A DNA stretch of 64,000 nucleotides. Source: Isoetes taiwanensis (lineage: Eukaryota; Streptophyta; Lycopodiopsida; Isoetales; Isoetaceae). A program made the translations under genes and the position numbers. Under the pieces are notes generated by a model, which had not been told where the DNA came from, made no database searches, and saw nothing but the letters and a program-made list of their open reading frames with translations. The stretch covers positions 2,765,702 through 2,829,701 of the forward strand of contig JAJEKV010000054.1 of assembly GCA_021234155.1 (NCBI GenBank). Reading direction: 5' to 3'. Positions within the stretch are counted from its first letter, which is position 1; every line of letters begins with the position of its first letter. Positions 34,744-47,537 of the stretch are shown piece after piece.

Positions 34744-35900
34744 ATGGATCCCAAACTTTTTAACAATCTGCCTCCTAGTACTAGGGGGAGGAGGATAAAA
34801 GAGTTGATAGATGCAGGTTTGCTCCCAGCCAGCGCAGCTAAGACACATCGAGGACACCATGCTGGTGAGTTTGAACCTTGTTGGTGTCAGTCATGTGTGG
34901 AGCAACACAATCGTTATCTACGATGATTGAGCGGCTTGCAGTCAAATGATACTTATTGGGGCGCTTCTGAAAGCTTTTGTAGGAGTTTTGGCATGCCCTA
35001 CAATCCAACACCACTAGATGGACAGGTTAGTAAATAATTTGATTTATTATAGGTTTATATTATCTAGCATGTTGAGATGAATAGATGTTTTTAGTTAAAT
35101 ACATAGTCTTTTATTTAGAAAAACATTATATGGTTAAACATACCTCAACACAACGAGCCATAATCAATTTTTGAGGGGAGTTTCGAGATGTTGGAGATGA
35201 TGATGAAATAGATTCTGCACAAAGTGCATCCCACTATGAGACATGTGGATCAAGCCATATAAATGTACCTAGTAGAAGTAGTTACCAAGTTGTGGGGTGT
35301 GATATACCTGATTTACCAATGCCGCGTCACATTGAGAGATTATTAAAACATGTAGATTGACAAAAATTAGGTCTATTTAGTGGTCCATTGCCCAATTTAG
35401 GTGACATATTCACTTATTGGAGTCGTCGATATGTAATAAAGCAGTCTACGCTCCCTGGATCTGGAAGGGGATTATTCATTGCCCAAAATCTTCGTGTTGG
35501 ATATAATTCAGTTGTCCCTTTGATGATCTATGGAGGTCCAGAGTATAGTGCATCCGAGTGGGAGGCATTAACATATTATTCATTTTCTATGATGGTATAC
35601 AGTTGCAACAATAATGCATGCACTATGGAAATTAGATCAGAGTACAATGAGGACAAGAGATCTTATAGTGATGGTCATGTGGAAGAACATGGCAATATAG
35701 CGACGTTGATTAGCAGTTGTGGTGCCAATAAAAATATCATCAATTGCATGTTCGAAGAAAGAAGTAATGATTGCGAGGAGTTCATGACAAGAATGTGTAA
35801 GCACTTTGTTATGGTTGTTGCTATCAAGAGCCTCAGAGAGGGTGATGAGTTATTTTTGGACTATAAATTCCATGAGACTGTACTTGATTGGCTTTTGTAG
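34744..35900 (+). pseudogene. SET-domain protein gene within transposon-like sequence
   Basis: The main ORF (about 35388-35900) is a SET domain. IKQSTLPGSGRGLFIAQNL matches the SET N-terminal G-x-G-x-F motif. VVPLMIYGG matches the following strand. NIATLISSCGANKNIIN sits where N-H-S-C-x-P-N is expected but lacks its His. LREGDELFLDY matches the C-terminal G-E-E-L-x-x-D-Y. No post-SET cysteines are present. SET domains transfer methyl groups from SAM to protein lysine; the altered NHS motif makes activity doubtful. Upstream pieces are an ATG exon at 34744 (PPSTRGRRIKELIDAGLLP, then the cysteine cluster CWCQSC), a candidate exon at 34942-35029 before GTTAGT, and 35170-35387 interrupted by a TGA at about 35357. 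It lies between the left terminus and CACTA transposase fragments on the same strand. Confidence 0.6.
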
Positions 35901-36388
35901 AGATAAAAACTTTTAATTCTTTAAAACAAACTTTCATTTTTAATAAATCGCTACTTGATATTAATGATACTTATCTTATTAAATCTGAATATTATTGTTC
36001 TTGTTTCATTTCCTTTGCTTTATTTTTTCAAACATGTACTCATACTTAATGTTGTGCATACTTAACACCATCAAGCCTAATGCTTAGATTCTATGTGCAA
36101 CACTTAATGCTATTCAAAGTGCACTTAATGCTATTCTTTCATTTGTTTCTTTCTTTATTTATTCAATTCATATGCTCCTACTTATTGTTGTGGCAACTTT
36201 ATACCTAGTGGTTAGATTTCAAACATAATGCTTGCAAAAAATGGTTAATGGCTTAAAAGTAAGGGTATTCTTGACATATTGAATAAACGATTCTTTTGGT
36301 GGGGGTACCAGATGCTCCTCGTATATAAAAGTTCCACCGTGATGATATGAAAAAGATTGCATGAGAAAATCCTATAGTTAATGGGAAT
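35901..36388. other. Spacer between SET ORF and transposase
   Basis: AT-rich, with repeated phrases such as ACTTAATGCTATTC. No coding region. Confidence 0.35.
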
Positions 36389-38664
36389 GTGGAACAAAAC
36401 ACTAGTCATGCTTATGATGAGACGACTCAAGATTTGTTGTACGAGCATGCTCAACTTGAGTTTCTCGTGCAAGGCATTGATAATGACATTGACAAACAAG
36501 ATATGCACGTCCCTGAGGTTGATGAAGTCATTGAGTTAGATCCAGCTGAATACTTTGATGACCAGATAATCCAGGATGCCAAAACAAAATTATACGAGCG
36601 TTGCAAAATATCGAGATTGACATTTAACTAGGGCCTCCTCAACTTGCAAGGGCAATATAACATATCAAATGTTGTAGTCAATGCAATATTAAGGTTCTTC
36701 CTTCCCTTCCTAACTCTTAATTCTCGAACATATGAAATTTTATTGTTTATCTTTGTTGGCTTAATCATCATATATTTGTGTATGCAGACTTATTTGCAAA
36801 ATATTGCCTCCTGAAAATAAGGTTCCTTCTAGTCGTTCTGAAGCACGTAAGCTCATAAAGGCGCTTGGTTTTGAGTACGAGAACATCCATGTATGTCCAA
36901 ACGAATGTACCTTATATTATAAGGACACCAAGGATATGGTTCATTGTCGTAAATGTAACGAGTCGACGTACCGTAAAGATGTCCAAGGCTCGACCATTCC
37001 ATGCAAGGTATTGCGGTATTTTCCTATAATTCCTAGACTTAAACACATGTTTAGGACAAAGGATATTGCTACCTTGATGGATTGGCATGTGAATAACTGT
37101 AGTTCTGATGGAGTTATGCGTATTCTCGCTGATTCGGAGGCATGAAGATTTATAAATAACAGATGGTCTGAATTTCAAAATGATCCAAGACATATTCACT
37201 TTGGTCTCGCAACAGATGGTTTCAATCCTTTTTTGCAATGGACAGCCTCGTGGTCCACATGGCCAATCATGCTTGTAAACTACAACATCCATCCACATGA
37301 GTCCATCAAACGGGGTCATATGATCTTGAGCATGACATGTTTGTGCAATTCATTTAGTCCTATTAGGAATTCATTTTTTTTTTATATAAAATGTAGTAGG
37401 AGTCTTTAATAATGCTGAGTCTTGATATTGCAGGCTCTTCACAACCTAAAAATTTTGATATATATCTATCACCCTTAATTGATGACTTGAAAACTCTATG
37501 GAGTGGTGTTTCCATGGTAGATATCTCTAAGAGAACATCTAGGGAGCAAAGATTTACACTGAAGGCTATATTAATGTGGACAATGCATGACTATCCTGGT
37601 CTTAGCATATGTAACAGTATCTTCTTGTTCTTTTTATTTATTTTGAGGGCATTTTTTATATGAAAATTGCATCGATAATACAAATTGTTTTTATAAAACT
37701 AAAGGTCAATATGTTTGTGTACGTTGCGGTGCCCAAATCACATCAAGATACTCTAGTTCATTGAAGAAACATGTATCGGGACATGAAAGATTTTTATCAA
37801 TGGATCATCCATTACATAGGGGAGCCCTAGAAAAAATAGATACTCCAAAGTGCATGACCGCAAGAGATTGGCTCGATCAGTGGGAACGTGCAGAAGACAA
37901 GGCATGGAAAGAGGCTGAACATGCAAGCAATGTTTATAAAGGTCCTGATAACATCATTGTCACTCCTCCAAATGGCATGAAACGAGTATCTATACTATTT
38001 GAGTTACCATACTGGCGGGAGTTGAAGTACACGACTTTATTGGATCCAATGCATATCATGAAAAATATTTCAAATTCTCTATGGCAGCATATCACGGGGG
38101 AGAAAGATAGTGTTGCTTCTCGACAAGATTGTTTATTATTAGAGCCCCCTTGTAATGCAAGTCTGACTAATTATCTGACGATTAAAACGTCAGATAGAAC
38201 TTGTCAGTACAATCGTCAGGAATAAGGGCATGGGCAGTTGTCTATTTTATAAAAGCTCTCTGACAGTTATTCTGACGTTTAGCCATCATCCTCTTGTAGT
38301 GACCCCAGCTCTGTAACTGATGAGGAAAGATAAGATAAGATAAGATGAATTTTTACGTCCACGGGAAGCTTGTACTTGTTTACACTATGTCAATCTTTGC
38401 TCGATTTTGCAGGTCTCGTTATGTAATGGATATATTTGCAATGGGCGCCACTTTCTGGTTCAGAAAAGGGATGAAAATTATGTCACTTTTGATTGCGGTC
38501 TGATATCTACTTTTGCAGTTGTAAATCACGCTAGTGCAAGGGACACGAACCTGGTAGAAGCTGATATTGAATATGTTGGAAGAATACAACAAATTTTGGA
38601 ACTTGATTTTCGACAATTCACCAGTCCTATTTCTAGTTAGATGGTTTGATGCACAATTACGAGG
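36389..38664 (+). pseudogene. CACTA/En-Spm TNP2 transposase with DUF4216 remnant
   Basis: Blocks of a plant CACTA transposase in the right order. 36389-36631 is an acidic N-terminal part (LDPAEYFDDQIIQDAKTKLY). 36804-37310 reads HVCPNECTLYYKD, then CRKCNESTYRKD, KVLRYFPIIPRLKHMF and HFGLATDGFNPF. 37412-37600 reads FDIYLSPLIDDLKTLW and RFTLKAILMWTMHDYPGLS. 37705-38225 reads YVCVRCGAQITSR and ELPYWRELKYTTLLDPMHIM, where LD-x-MH-x-x-K-N is a conserved transposase motif. 38413-38664 reads NGRHFLVQKRDENYVTFDCG and EADIEYVGRIQQILELDF, matching DUF4216, then LFLVRWFDAQLRGV after a frameshift. Stops, frameshifts and a missing middle part make it non-functional. The 3' coding end runs straight into satellite DNA. 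Confidence 0.85.
38324..38380 (-). mobile_element. Tiny LINE-type 3' stub with (ATCTT)n tail
   Basis: On the minus strand: CTTCCCGTGGACGTAAAAAT followed by (ATCTT)n. The CCGTGGACG plus short-repeat layout matches the other LINE 3' ends, but only about 30 bp of body remains. It lies in a gap between two CACTA coding blocks. Confidence 0.45.
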
Positions 38665-41600
38665 CGTGTTCCTCCAGTTCGACCACTCTACTAAGCTCGG
38701 AATGCAGTTTTGACTATGTGCATGAGTAAAAAACATGCAATTTACTTTAAGAACTATGACGCAAACTTTCGACCATTTTAGAGGCAGGGAAGGCTGCCAA
38801 AACCTAAACCCTACAGATTAGTAGGGTTTAGGTATCGGGGCACCAAAGCAGCTTCATCTGCTAATCCCACCGTTCAAATGTTAGCTCATGTCCCATGAAA
38901 CATCTCGCAAAAGAAAAAATGAACATCTACTGCACGGATGTGCCAAGCACCAAATTTTCCTCTTTTCTACATAGGGGCACGACGAAGAAATGGTGCGTTC
39001 CTCCTGTTCGACCACTCTACCAAGCTCAGAATGTGCTTTTGACTCTGTGCATGAGTAAAAAAAAAATATTACTTTAGTGACTATGCATGCAAACTCTTGA
39101 CCACTTTAGAGGCAGGGAAGGCTGCCAAAACCTAAACCGTTGTAGGGTTTAAGTATCGGGGCACCAAAACAGCTTCATCTGCTTATCCCATCGTTCAAAT
39201 GGTAGCTCATGTCCTACGAAACGTCTCTCAAAAGAAAAAATAAACATCTACCGCACGAATGTGCCAAGCCCCAAATTTTCCCTTTTCTATAGGGGCATGA
39301 TGAAGAAATGGCGTATTCCTCCAGTTCGACAACTCTACCAAGGTCGGAATGTGGTTTTGACTATGTGCATGAGTAAAAAACATCCAATTTACTTTAGGGA
39401 CCATGCATGCAAACTGTCGACTACTTTAGAGGTAGGGAAGGCCTCCAAAACCTAAACCCTACAGGTTCGTAGGGTTTAAGTATCGGGGCACCAAAGCAGC
39501 GTCATTTGCTAATACCACCGTTCAAATGTTAGCTCATGTCCCATGAAACGTCTCCCAAAAGAAAAAATGAACATCTATCGCACGGATGTGCCAAGCCCCA
39601 AATTTTCCCCTTTTCGACGTTGGGGCACGACAAGGAAATGGCGTGGTTCCCCATTTCTGCCACTCTAATGAGCTCAGAATGCTATTTCAACTTCGGATAT
39701 GAGTTCAAAACATCCAAGTTACTCTAGGGACCAACTTCCATGACCAATAGAGCTAATCTCTACTAGATATCATGAGCAACTTACTCTAGGGACCAACTTC
39801 CATGATCAATAGAGCTAATCTCTACTAGATATCATGAGCAACTAGTGGACCTCCCATGCAATGCACTCCTTGCCTAGTGCGCTAATCTAAACATAGCATG
39901 CACTAGAAAAGCCAAGCATTTGATCGATTGTTTACTCCCTAACATGTGTTCAAGGGTGACACTGGCCGTCTTGATGCAAGCACGGAGCCAAACTTTCATG
40001 TTGTGCCTTCTAGCATGCCCGATCCCACAATGTCTAGCTTGTTATGAGCCACTGCAATGACACGAGTTTGGAACCGGTGCCTAGGAAGGGGTTCTTTCTT
40101 CTCTCTCTTCAGATCTCTCTTCGGGCCCTTGAAGAAACTCTGCATGTAAGCTCTCGACTATTTTAGAGACAAAAAGGGTTGCCAAAACCTAAACCCTATA
40201 GATTTAGTAGGGTTTAAATATGACAGCATCAAAACTGCGCAATTTGCTAATCCCATTGATGAAATGGAAGTTCATGTCCCGAGAAACATTTCCAAGAATT
40301 AAAGATGGACATCCACTGCACGGGGGTGCCAACCTCCAAATTCCCCCCTTTCCCACGTAGGGGCACAATGAAGAAATGGCGTGTTTCCTCCAGTTCGACC
40401 ACCCTAACAAGATCAGAATGTAGTTTTGACTCTGTACAGAGTCAAAAACATCCAATTTACTTTAGGGCCTATGTAAGCAAACTCCATTTTAGAGGCAGGG
40501 AAGGCTGCCAAAACCTAAACCCTACATATTAGTAGAGTTTAAGTATCGGGGCACTAAAACAGCTTCATTTGCTTATCCCACCGTTCAAATGGTAGCTCAT
40601 GTCCCATGAAACATATCTCAAAAGAAAAAATGAACATCTACTGCACGGATTTGCCAAGCCCCAAATTTTCCCTTTTCTACATAGGGGCATGACGAAGAAA
40701 TGGCGTGTTCCTCCAGTTCGACCACTCTACCAAGCTCAGAATGCGGTTTTGACTCTGTGCATAAGTAAAAAAAATACAATTTACTTTAGGGACTATGCAT
40801 GCAAACTCTTGACCACTTTAGAGGCAGGGAAGGCTGCCAAAACCTAAACCCTACAGATTAGTAGGGTTTAAGTATCGGGGCACCAAAACAGCTTCATCTA
40901 CTTATTCCACCATTCAAATGGTAGCTCATGTCCCATGAGACATCTCTCAAAAGAAAAAATGAACATCTACCGCACCAAGCCCCAAATTTTTCCTTTTCTA
41001 CATAGGGGCACGACGAACAAATGATGTATTCCTCCAGTTCGACGACTCTACCAAGGTCAGAATGTGGTTTTGACTATGTGCATAAACATTCAATTTACTT
41101 TAGGGACCATGCACGCAAACTCTCGGCTACTTTAGAGGTAGGGAAGGCTGCCAAAACCCAAACCCTACATGTTCATAGGGTTTAAGTACCGGGGCACTAA
41201 AGAAGCATCATCTGCTAATCCCACCGTTCAAATGTTAGCTCATGTCCCATGAAACGTCTCCCAAAAGAAAAAATGAACATCTATCACACGGATGTACCAA
41301 GCCCCAAAATTTCCCCTTTTCGACGTTGGGGCACAACGAGGAAATGGCGTGGTTCCCCACTTCTGCCACTCTAGTGAGCTCGGAATGCTATTTTGACTTT
41401 GAACATAAGTTCAAACATCCAAGTTACTCTAGGGACCAACTTCCATGACCAATAGAGCTGATCTCTACTATATATGAGCAACTAGTGGACCTCTCATGCA
41501 ATGCACTCCTTGCCTAGCGCACTAATCTAAATATAGCATGTACTAGGCAAGCCAGGCATTTGATCGATTGTTTACTCCCTAACATGTGTTCAAGGGTGAC

Positions 41601-43766
41601 ACTGGCCGTCTGGATGCAAGCACAGAGCCAAACTGTCATGTCTTGCCTTCTAGCATGCCCGATCCCACAAATGTCTAGCTTGTATGTTGGGGCACGACGA
41701 GGAAATGGCGTGGTTCCCCACTTCTGCCACTCTAGTGAGCTCGGAATGCTATTTCATCTTCGAACATGAGTTCAAAACATCCAAGTTACTCTAGGGACAA
41801 ACTTCCATGACCAATAGAGCTAATCTCTACTAGATATGAGCAACTAGTGGACCTCCCATGCAATGCACTCCTTGCCTAGTTCGCTAATCTAAATATAGCA
41901 TGTACTAGGCAAGCTAGGCATTTGATCGATTGTTTACCCCCTACCATGTGTTCAAGGGTGACACTGGCCGTCTGGATGCAAGCACGGAGCCAAACTGACA
42001 TGTCGTGCCTTCTAGCATGCCCGATCCCACAAATGTCTAGCTTGTTATGAGCCATTGCAAGAACACAAGTTTGGAACCGGTTCCTAGGAAGGGGTTTTTC
42101 TTCTCTCTCTTCAGGTCTCTCTTCGGGCCCTTGAAGAAACTCTGCGTGTAAGCTCTCGACGATTTCGGATACAAAAAAGGCTGCCAAAACCTAAACCCTA
42201 TAGATTTAGCAGGGTTTAAATATCATAGCACCAAAACTCGCAATTTGCTAATCCCATTGATGAAATGGAAGTTCATGTCCCAAGAAACATCTCCGAGAAT
42301 TAAAGATGGACATCCACTGCACGGGTGTGCCAACCTCCAAATTCCCCCCTTTCCCACGTAGGGGCGCAACGAAGAAATGGCGTGTTCCTCCAGTTCGACT
42401 ACTCTAGCAAGATCAGAATGCAGTTTTGACTCTACGCATGAGTCAAAAACATCCAATTTATTTTAGGGACTATGTAAGCAAACACTCGACCACTTTAGAG
42501 GCAAGGAAGGCTGCCAAAATCTAAACCCTACAGGTTAGTAGGGTTTAAGTATCGGGGCACCAAGATAGTTTCATCTGCTAACCACCGTTCAAATGTTATC
42601 TCATATCCCATGAAACGTCTTCCAAAAGAAAAAATGAACATCTACCGCACGGATGTGCCAAGCCCCAAATTTGCCCTTTTTCGACGTAGGGGCACGACGA
42701 GGAAATGGCATGGTTTCCCAGTTCAGCCACTCTAGCGAGCTTGGAATACTATTTCGACTTCAGACATGAGTTCAAAGCATCCAAGTTACTCTCGGGACCA
42801 GCTTCCATGACCAATAGAGCTAACGTCTACTCGATATGAGCAACTAGTGGACCTCTCATCCAATGCACTCCCTGTCTATGCGCTAATCTAAATATAGCAT
42901 GTACCAGGCAAGCCAGGCATTTGATCGATTGTCTACTCCCTAAACATGTGTTCAAGGGTAACTCCGACCGTCTGGATGCAAGCACGGAGCCAAACTGTCA
43001 TGTCGTGCCTTCTAGCATGCCCAGTCGCATAATGTCTAGCTTGTTATGAGCCATTGCAACGATACAAGTTTGGAACTGGTGCCTTGGAAGGGGTTCTTTC
43101 TTCTCTCTCTTTAGGTCTCCATTCCGACTCTTGAAGAAACTCTGCACTTAAGCTCTTGCTCTTGACCATTTCAGAGGCAAAAAAGGCTGCCAAAACCTAA
43201 ACCCTATAGATTTAGTAGGGTTTAAATATCATGGCATCAAAACCGCGAAATTTGCTAATCCCACCGACGAAATGGAAGTTCATATCCCAAGGAACATCTC
43301 CGAGAATTAAAGTTCAACATCCACTGCACGGATGTGCCAAACTCCAAATTCCCCCCTTTTCCACGTAGGGGCACAACGAAGAAATTGCGTGTTCCTCCAG
43401 TTCAACCACTCTAGCAAGCTCGGAATGCGATTTTGACTTTGTGCATGAGTCAAAAACATCCAATTTACTTTAAGAACTATGCATGCAAACTCTCGACCAC
43501 TTTAGAGGCAGGGAAGGCTACCTGAACCCTACAGGTTAGTAGGGTTTAAGTATCGGGGCATCAAAACAGCTTCATCTACTAATCGTATCGTTCAAATGTT
43601 AGCTCATATTCCATGAAACGTCTCCCAAAAGAAAAAATGAGCATCTACCACACAGATGTGCCAAGCCCCAAATTTTCCCTTTTTTACATAGGGGCACGTT
43701 GAAGAAATGGTGTGTTCCTCCACTTCGACCACTCTACCAAGCTCGGATACGGTTTTGACTCTGTAC
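38664..43766. repeat. Satellite array with telo-box hairpins, left part
   Basis: Tandem monomers of about 325 bp, with a second type about 85 bp longer, in a mixed order. Each monomer has GAAATGGCGTGTTCCTCCAG, TTTGACTCTGTGCATGAGT, TTTAGAGGCAGGGAAGGCTG, CCTAAACCCTA..TAGGGTTTA and ATGTCCCATGAAACATCTC. The telo-box hairpin recurs near 38802, 39130, 39450, 40186, 40513, 40841, 41156, 42188, 42518, 43195 and 43520. The longer type carries CCAACTTCCATGACCAATAG and GATCGATTGTTTACTCCCTA. A local 68-bp tandem duplication lies at 39720-39850. Short ORFs recur in each monomer in the same place but are not independent genes. Confidence 0.9.
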
Positions 43767-43771
43767 ATGAG

Positions 43772-45674
43772 TGTTGCCCCCAAAGGGCAACATACTAATT
43801 GATTGGTTCATTTGTTCAAGTTAGGAAAGCTAAGTCAAAAGAGGACTTGGTAGTCAACATTGGTATGAAGGTCAAAGGATATTTATCTTTAAGGTCAAGG
43901 AATACTTCATTTGAGGTCAAAGCTAGTCAAAGAGGTGCTGGGTTAAAGAAGATTGGAAGATGCTTTTTGAGGATTGGAAGTTAGAGTTTGGAAGATCCCA
44001 TGGTATTTGGTTCCATCCCTTAACCATTTTTTTGCCTACCCCCCATACCATATTCTCACCTTCCTTTTTGAATTTCCCCTAGCCATTTTCCCTCACACTT
44101 ATATTCTTCCTTGCTCGCCTTTTGCAAATCATATTTTGCCTTGCCTAAGTCCTTTATTAATACATTTTATTTCCCCCATGGGATGTCCTACCCCATTTCA
44201 TGTCTCTTTGCCTTATTTTCATTTCCTATATCACACCTTTGCAAATGCCCTTAGCCTAATTCTTTTTTACAAGCTCTTATACCTCCTTGCTTCTTTTACC
44301 ATTGTGCCCTAAGTACCTGTGCCACCCAAATATTCCCCATGGAATATTCCATTTATGGTACCTACCTAGAATATTCCCCAAGAAATTAGGGTTACCATAG
44401 ACCCAAATGAGTAGAAGCTTATAATTATTTTTTGGGTACCTTTGGAACCATGGCCTAGCTTCTCAAAATCGATAAATACATCATATTCTCAGTTTATACC
44501 CCAAAAAATACGGCCATCGTATCGCGAAATTCCTGGAAAAATACCCTCGAAGAACCCTAATTTCGGAAACCTGCTCGAATCACGCCGGAATGGAATCATT
44601 AAGCTCTGAAAACTATCTATTTCTGTATTCCCGCCCTTAAGCATCCTATCAAGCCTAAATTTAAGCACTAAGATGCTGGAACCGTTAAACCAAAACATAT
44701 ATACTGGGAAAACAATGACAGAAGATTTTTGAAGGCCCAGACGCATCAAACCTCAACATTGATACATGCTGAGCATGATCTGAAGACGTTCATGAAGTAT
44801 CTGAGTGTTCCACAGTTCGATTTGAGAAAATTGAACTGATATTCTTGATTTGATATTATTTATTGACCTCCTAAGCTATCTTGATGATTGATCTATGATC
44901 CTAAGACTCTTATTCACCTTGTATTACCTTCATATCAATGAAAATTGCCTGCCAAGTATTTAAAAAGTTGACTGTCATGATCCTTTGGTATTTTTGCATC
45001 ACAAACATTTTTACAGTGAAGTATTCCTTCATTTTTTCTTGCATATGACCATTTGCACTTCCTTTCTCATCATATTTGCACCTGTGTGCACAAAAATTTC
45101 GAAAGAAATCCATTCCAAACTCAAGTTACCATTTTTTGCATTCTGTCTGATACAATTTTAGACTGATATTCACAAAACAGTGCCAAAAAAATAGTTTTAG
45201 TGATCCAAATTATGATTTGATTGCATCCCCTCACCTTTGGGACCTATACTGCACCCTAGTTTTGGAACCTCTTCAAAATTCTATCTGCAACTCAAGTTAC
45301 AAAACTCTGAGATCTGTTTGTAGTTTTGACTGATATTGACCAAAATTTGACCCAACTTTGAGATCGAATATCTGGCAGATTAAAACTCAGACTTGGTCAA
45401 GGTTTTCACCCTTGCTTGCCTATAACTTTTCTGTACAAGTCACAATCATTTGACCTTGGAAATCAATCCGCCTATGAGAGCTACATCGATTTGAGTAAGG
45501 GCTCCATATTCTAGAATTGGGAAAGGTATGAATACTTGGTAACTAAGCTTTTCCTTTGAGAAATTCTTGTGTAGACTGATCACCTTAAGTGATCTGGAGG
45601 TTCTAACCCCAACTTGAGTAAAAACTCAAGTTGGCTTCTTGTGTTTGACTCTCTAGCCAGGTTGGGGGTCAACA
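43772..45674. mobile_element. Solo LTR inserted in the satellite
   Basis: A 1903-bp insertion that starts TGTTGCCCCCAAAGGGC and ends GGGGGTCAACA. It interrupts a satellite monomer between two copies of ATGAG (43767-43771 and 45675-45679). TG..CA ends and a 5-bp target duplication are diagnostic of an LTR retrotransposon, and there is no internal coding region, so this is a solo LTR left by recombination. No ORF inside is convincing. The satellite sequence resumes exactly where it left off. Confidence 0.9.
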
Positions 45675-45679
45675 ATGAG

Positions 45680-46190
45680 TCAAAAACACCCAATTTACTT
45701 TAGGAACTATGCATGCGAACTCTCGCCCACTTTAGAGGTAGGAAAGGATGCCAAAACCTAAACCCTACATGTTAGTAGGGTTTTAGTATCAGGGAAATGG
45801 CGTGGTTCCCCAGTTCAGCCACCCTAGCGAGCTCAGAATGCTATTTCGACTTCGGACATGAGTTCAAAGCATCCAAGTTATGCTAGCAGCAACTTCCATG
45901 ACCAATAGAGCTAATCTCTACTCGATATGAGCAATTAGTGGATCTCTCATGCAATGCACTCCTTGCCTAGTGCGCTAATCTAAACGTAGCATGTACTAGG
46001 CCACTCTAGTGAGCTCGGATGCTGTTTCGAATTTGCGCATGAGTCCAGAGCATTTAAGTTACCATAGGGACCAATTTCCATCACCAACCAAGCTAATCTC
46101 TACTCTGTATAGGCAATTAATCGACCTTTCGCTCAATGCACTTTTTGGCTAGCGTGCTCGTCTGAACCCAACATGTTCTTGAAAAATCCG
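45680..46190. repeat. Satellite array, right part
   Basis: Continuation of the monomer broken by the solo LTR (GAGTCAAAAACACCCAATTT), one more telo-box hairpin at about 45758, then increasingly diverged units that fade out near 46190. Confidence 0.8.
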
Positions 46191-47315
46191 TATATTTTCA
46201 GGAGAACTAGCAAAAAGCCAGCCCTCCATCTCATTCTACCCTTGCTGATAGATTTGCAGACAAATAACAGAAGGCTTTGTCATCTCTGTTGCCTTTGCCT
46301 CATAAGCTACCGGATTTGGCGAACAAATAACAGAAGGATGAAGCCGCCTCTGATTGCTGCTGTCAGATCTGAAGAATAAAGATTGTGAGAATCAAGAACC
46401 AAATCAAAAAGGAAAGAAGTCAAGCATCATACTCTATCTTGTTCTCCATTGCTGCTTTGCATATAAAGAAGCCGTTGCGTCTATTCCACATGCAAAGTTA
46501 ACCATAAGCAAGCTCTACAAAATACTCAGAGGAAGAATAGCTGCCTATCTGCATCTGTTGGATCATACTGCTACATTTCATTCCGCCATCGCCATTTTCT
46601 GCCACTATAGTGCCATAACTTTGCACACATAGCCAAGATAAGAAATGGGAGGGAAAAGAAAAGATGATGCCGCCTGTTCATCGCCATGACTACTGCCTGA
46701 CCTGCGAAAAAAGTGGGACCTGCAAAAGATCAAGGAGAGAGAAGCGAGAAGATGAAGTAAGATCAAGAAGCAGTCTTAGGGTGCTTTTCCATGAGATTAG
46801 CGACCTGGAAATCTGGGTCCAGGTCAAAAACCTCAGCGTTAAGAAATGCTTGGTGATTACTTCTGATTTAGGTCAAAAACCTGAGTCTTTGAGGTTGAGG
46901 CGCCCACGGGAACCTGCACACCCTTATCTGGACCTCAAGAAAACCTTGAGGTCGAAGATCCATGGGAAAGCACCTTTAGCCTGCTCGCTGCTGCCGATCT
47001 GCAAGGAAAGAAGAAAATTTTTCCTCCTTTCTTGGACTATTTTTGTTTTCCTCTTTGATTATTTTACCTACATTGATGTCTTGACCGTTATATTTGATTG
47101 CACCACACAAAGTTTGGACTTGACACATTTTTGTTTGGGCGAAGTGCCATTCTTTTTTTTGCCTTTCCTTACCATGCCAAAGCCAAAAAGATCATGGACT
47201 TTCTTGAAGCTTTACCAGCCTTTAACATTCATTCATGCCCTACCCCAAGGCCAAAATTATCATTACTTTTCTAAATCTTTCTCATGGCACATATCATTAT
47301 GGTGTTGTTACATAG
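46191..47315. other. Non-coding stretch
   Basis: An ORF of about 219 codons (46664-47323) is open but has no domain, skewed composition and no splice support, so I do not call it. The word ACAAATAACAGAAGG occurs twice (46261 and 46323). Confidence 0.35.
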
Positions 47316-47317
47316 TA

Positions 47318-47537
<220 letters not shown>

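Noticed and set aside
43772-45674. DNA transposon with TGTTG/CAACA inverted ends
   Set aside because: The 5-bp duplication and TG..CA ends fit an LTR better; the inverted similarity is only about 10 bp, normal for LTR ends.
38664-46190. CRISPR-like array or gene family from repeated short ORFs
   Set aside because: Units are about 325 bp tandem monomers without constant short repeats and variable spacers; plant satellite.
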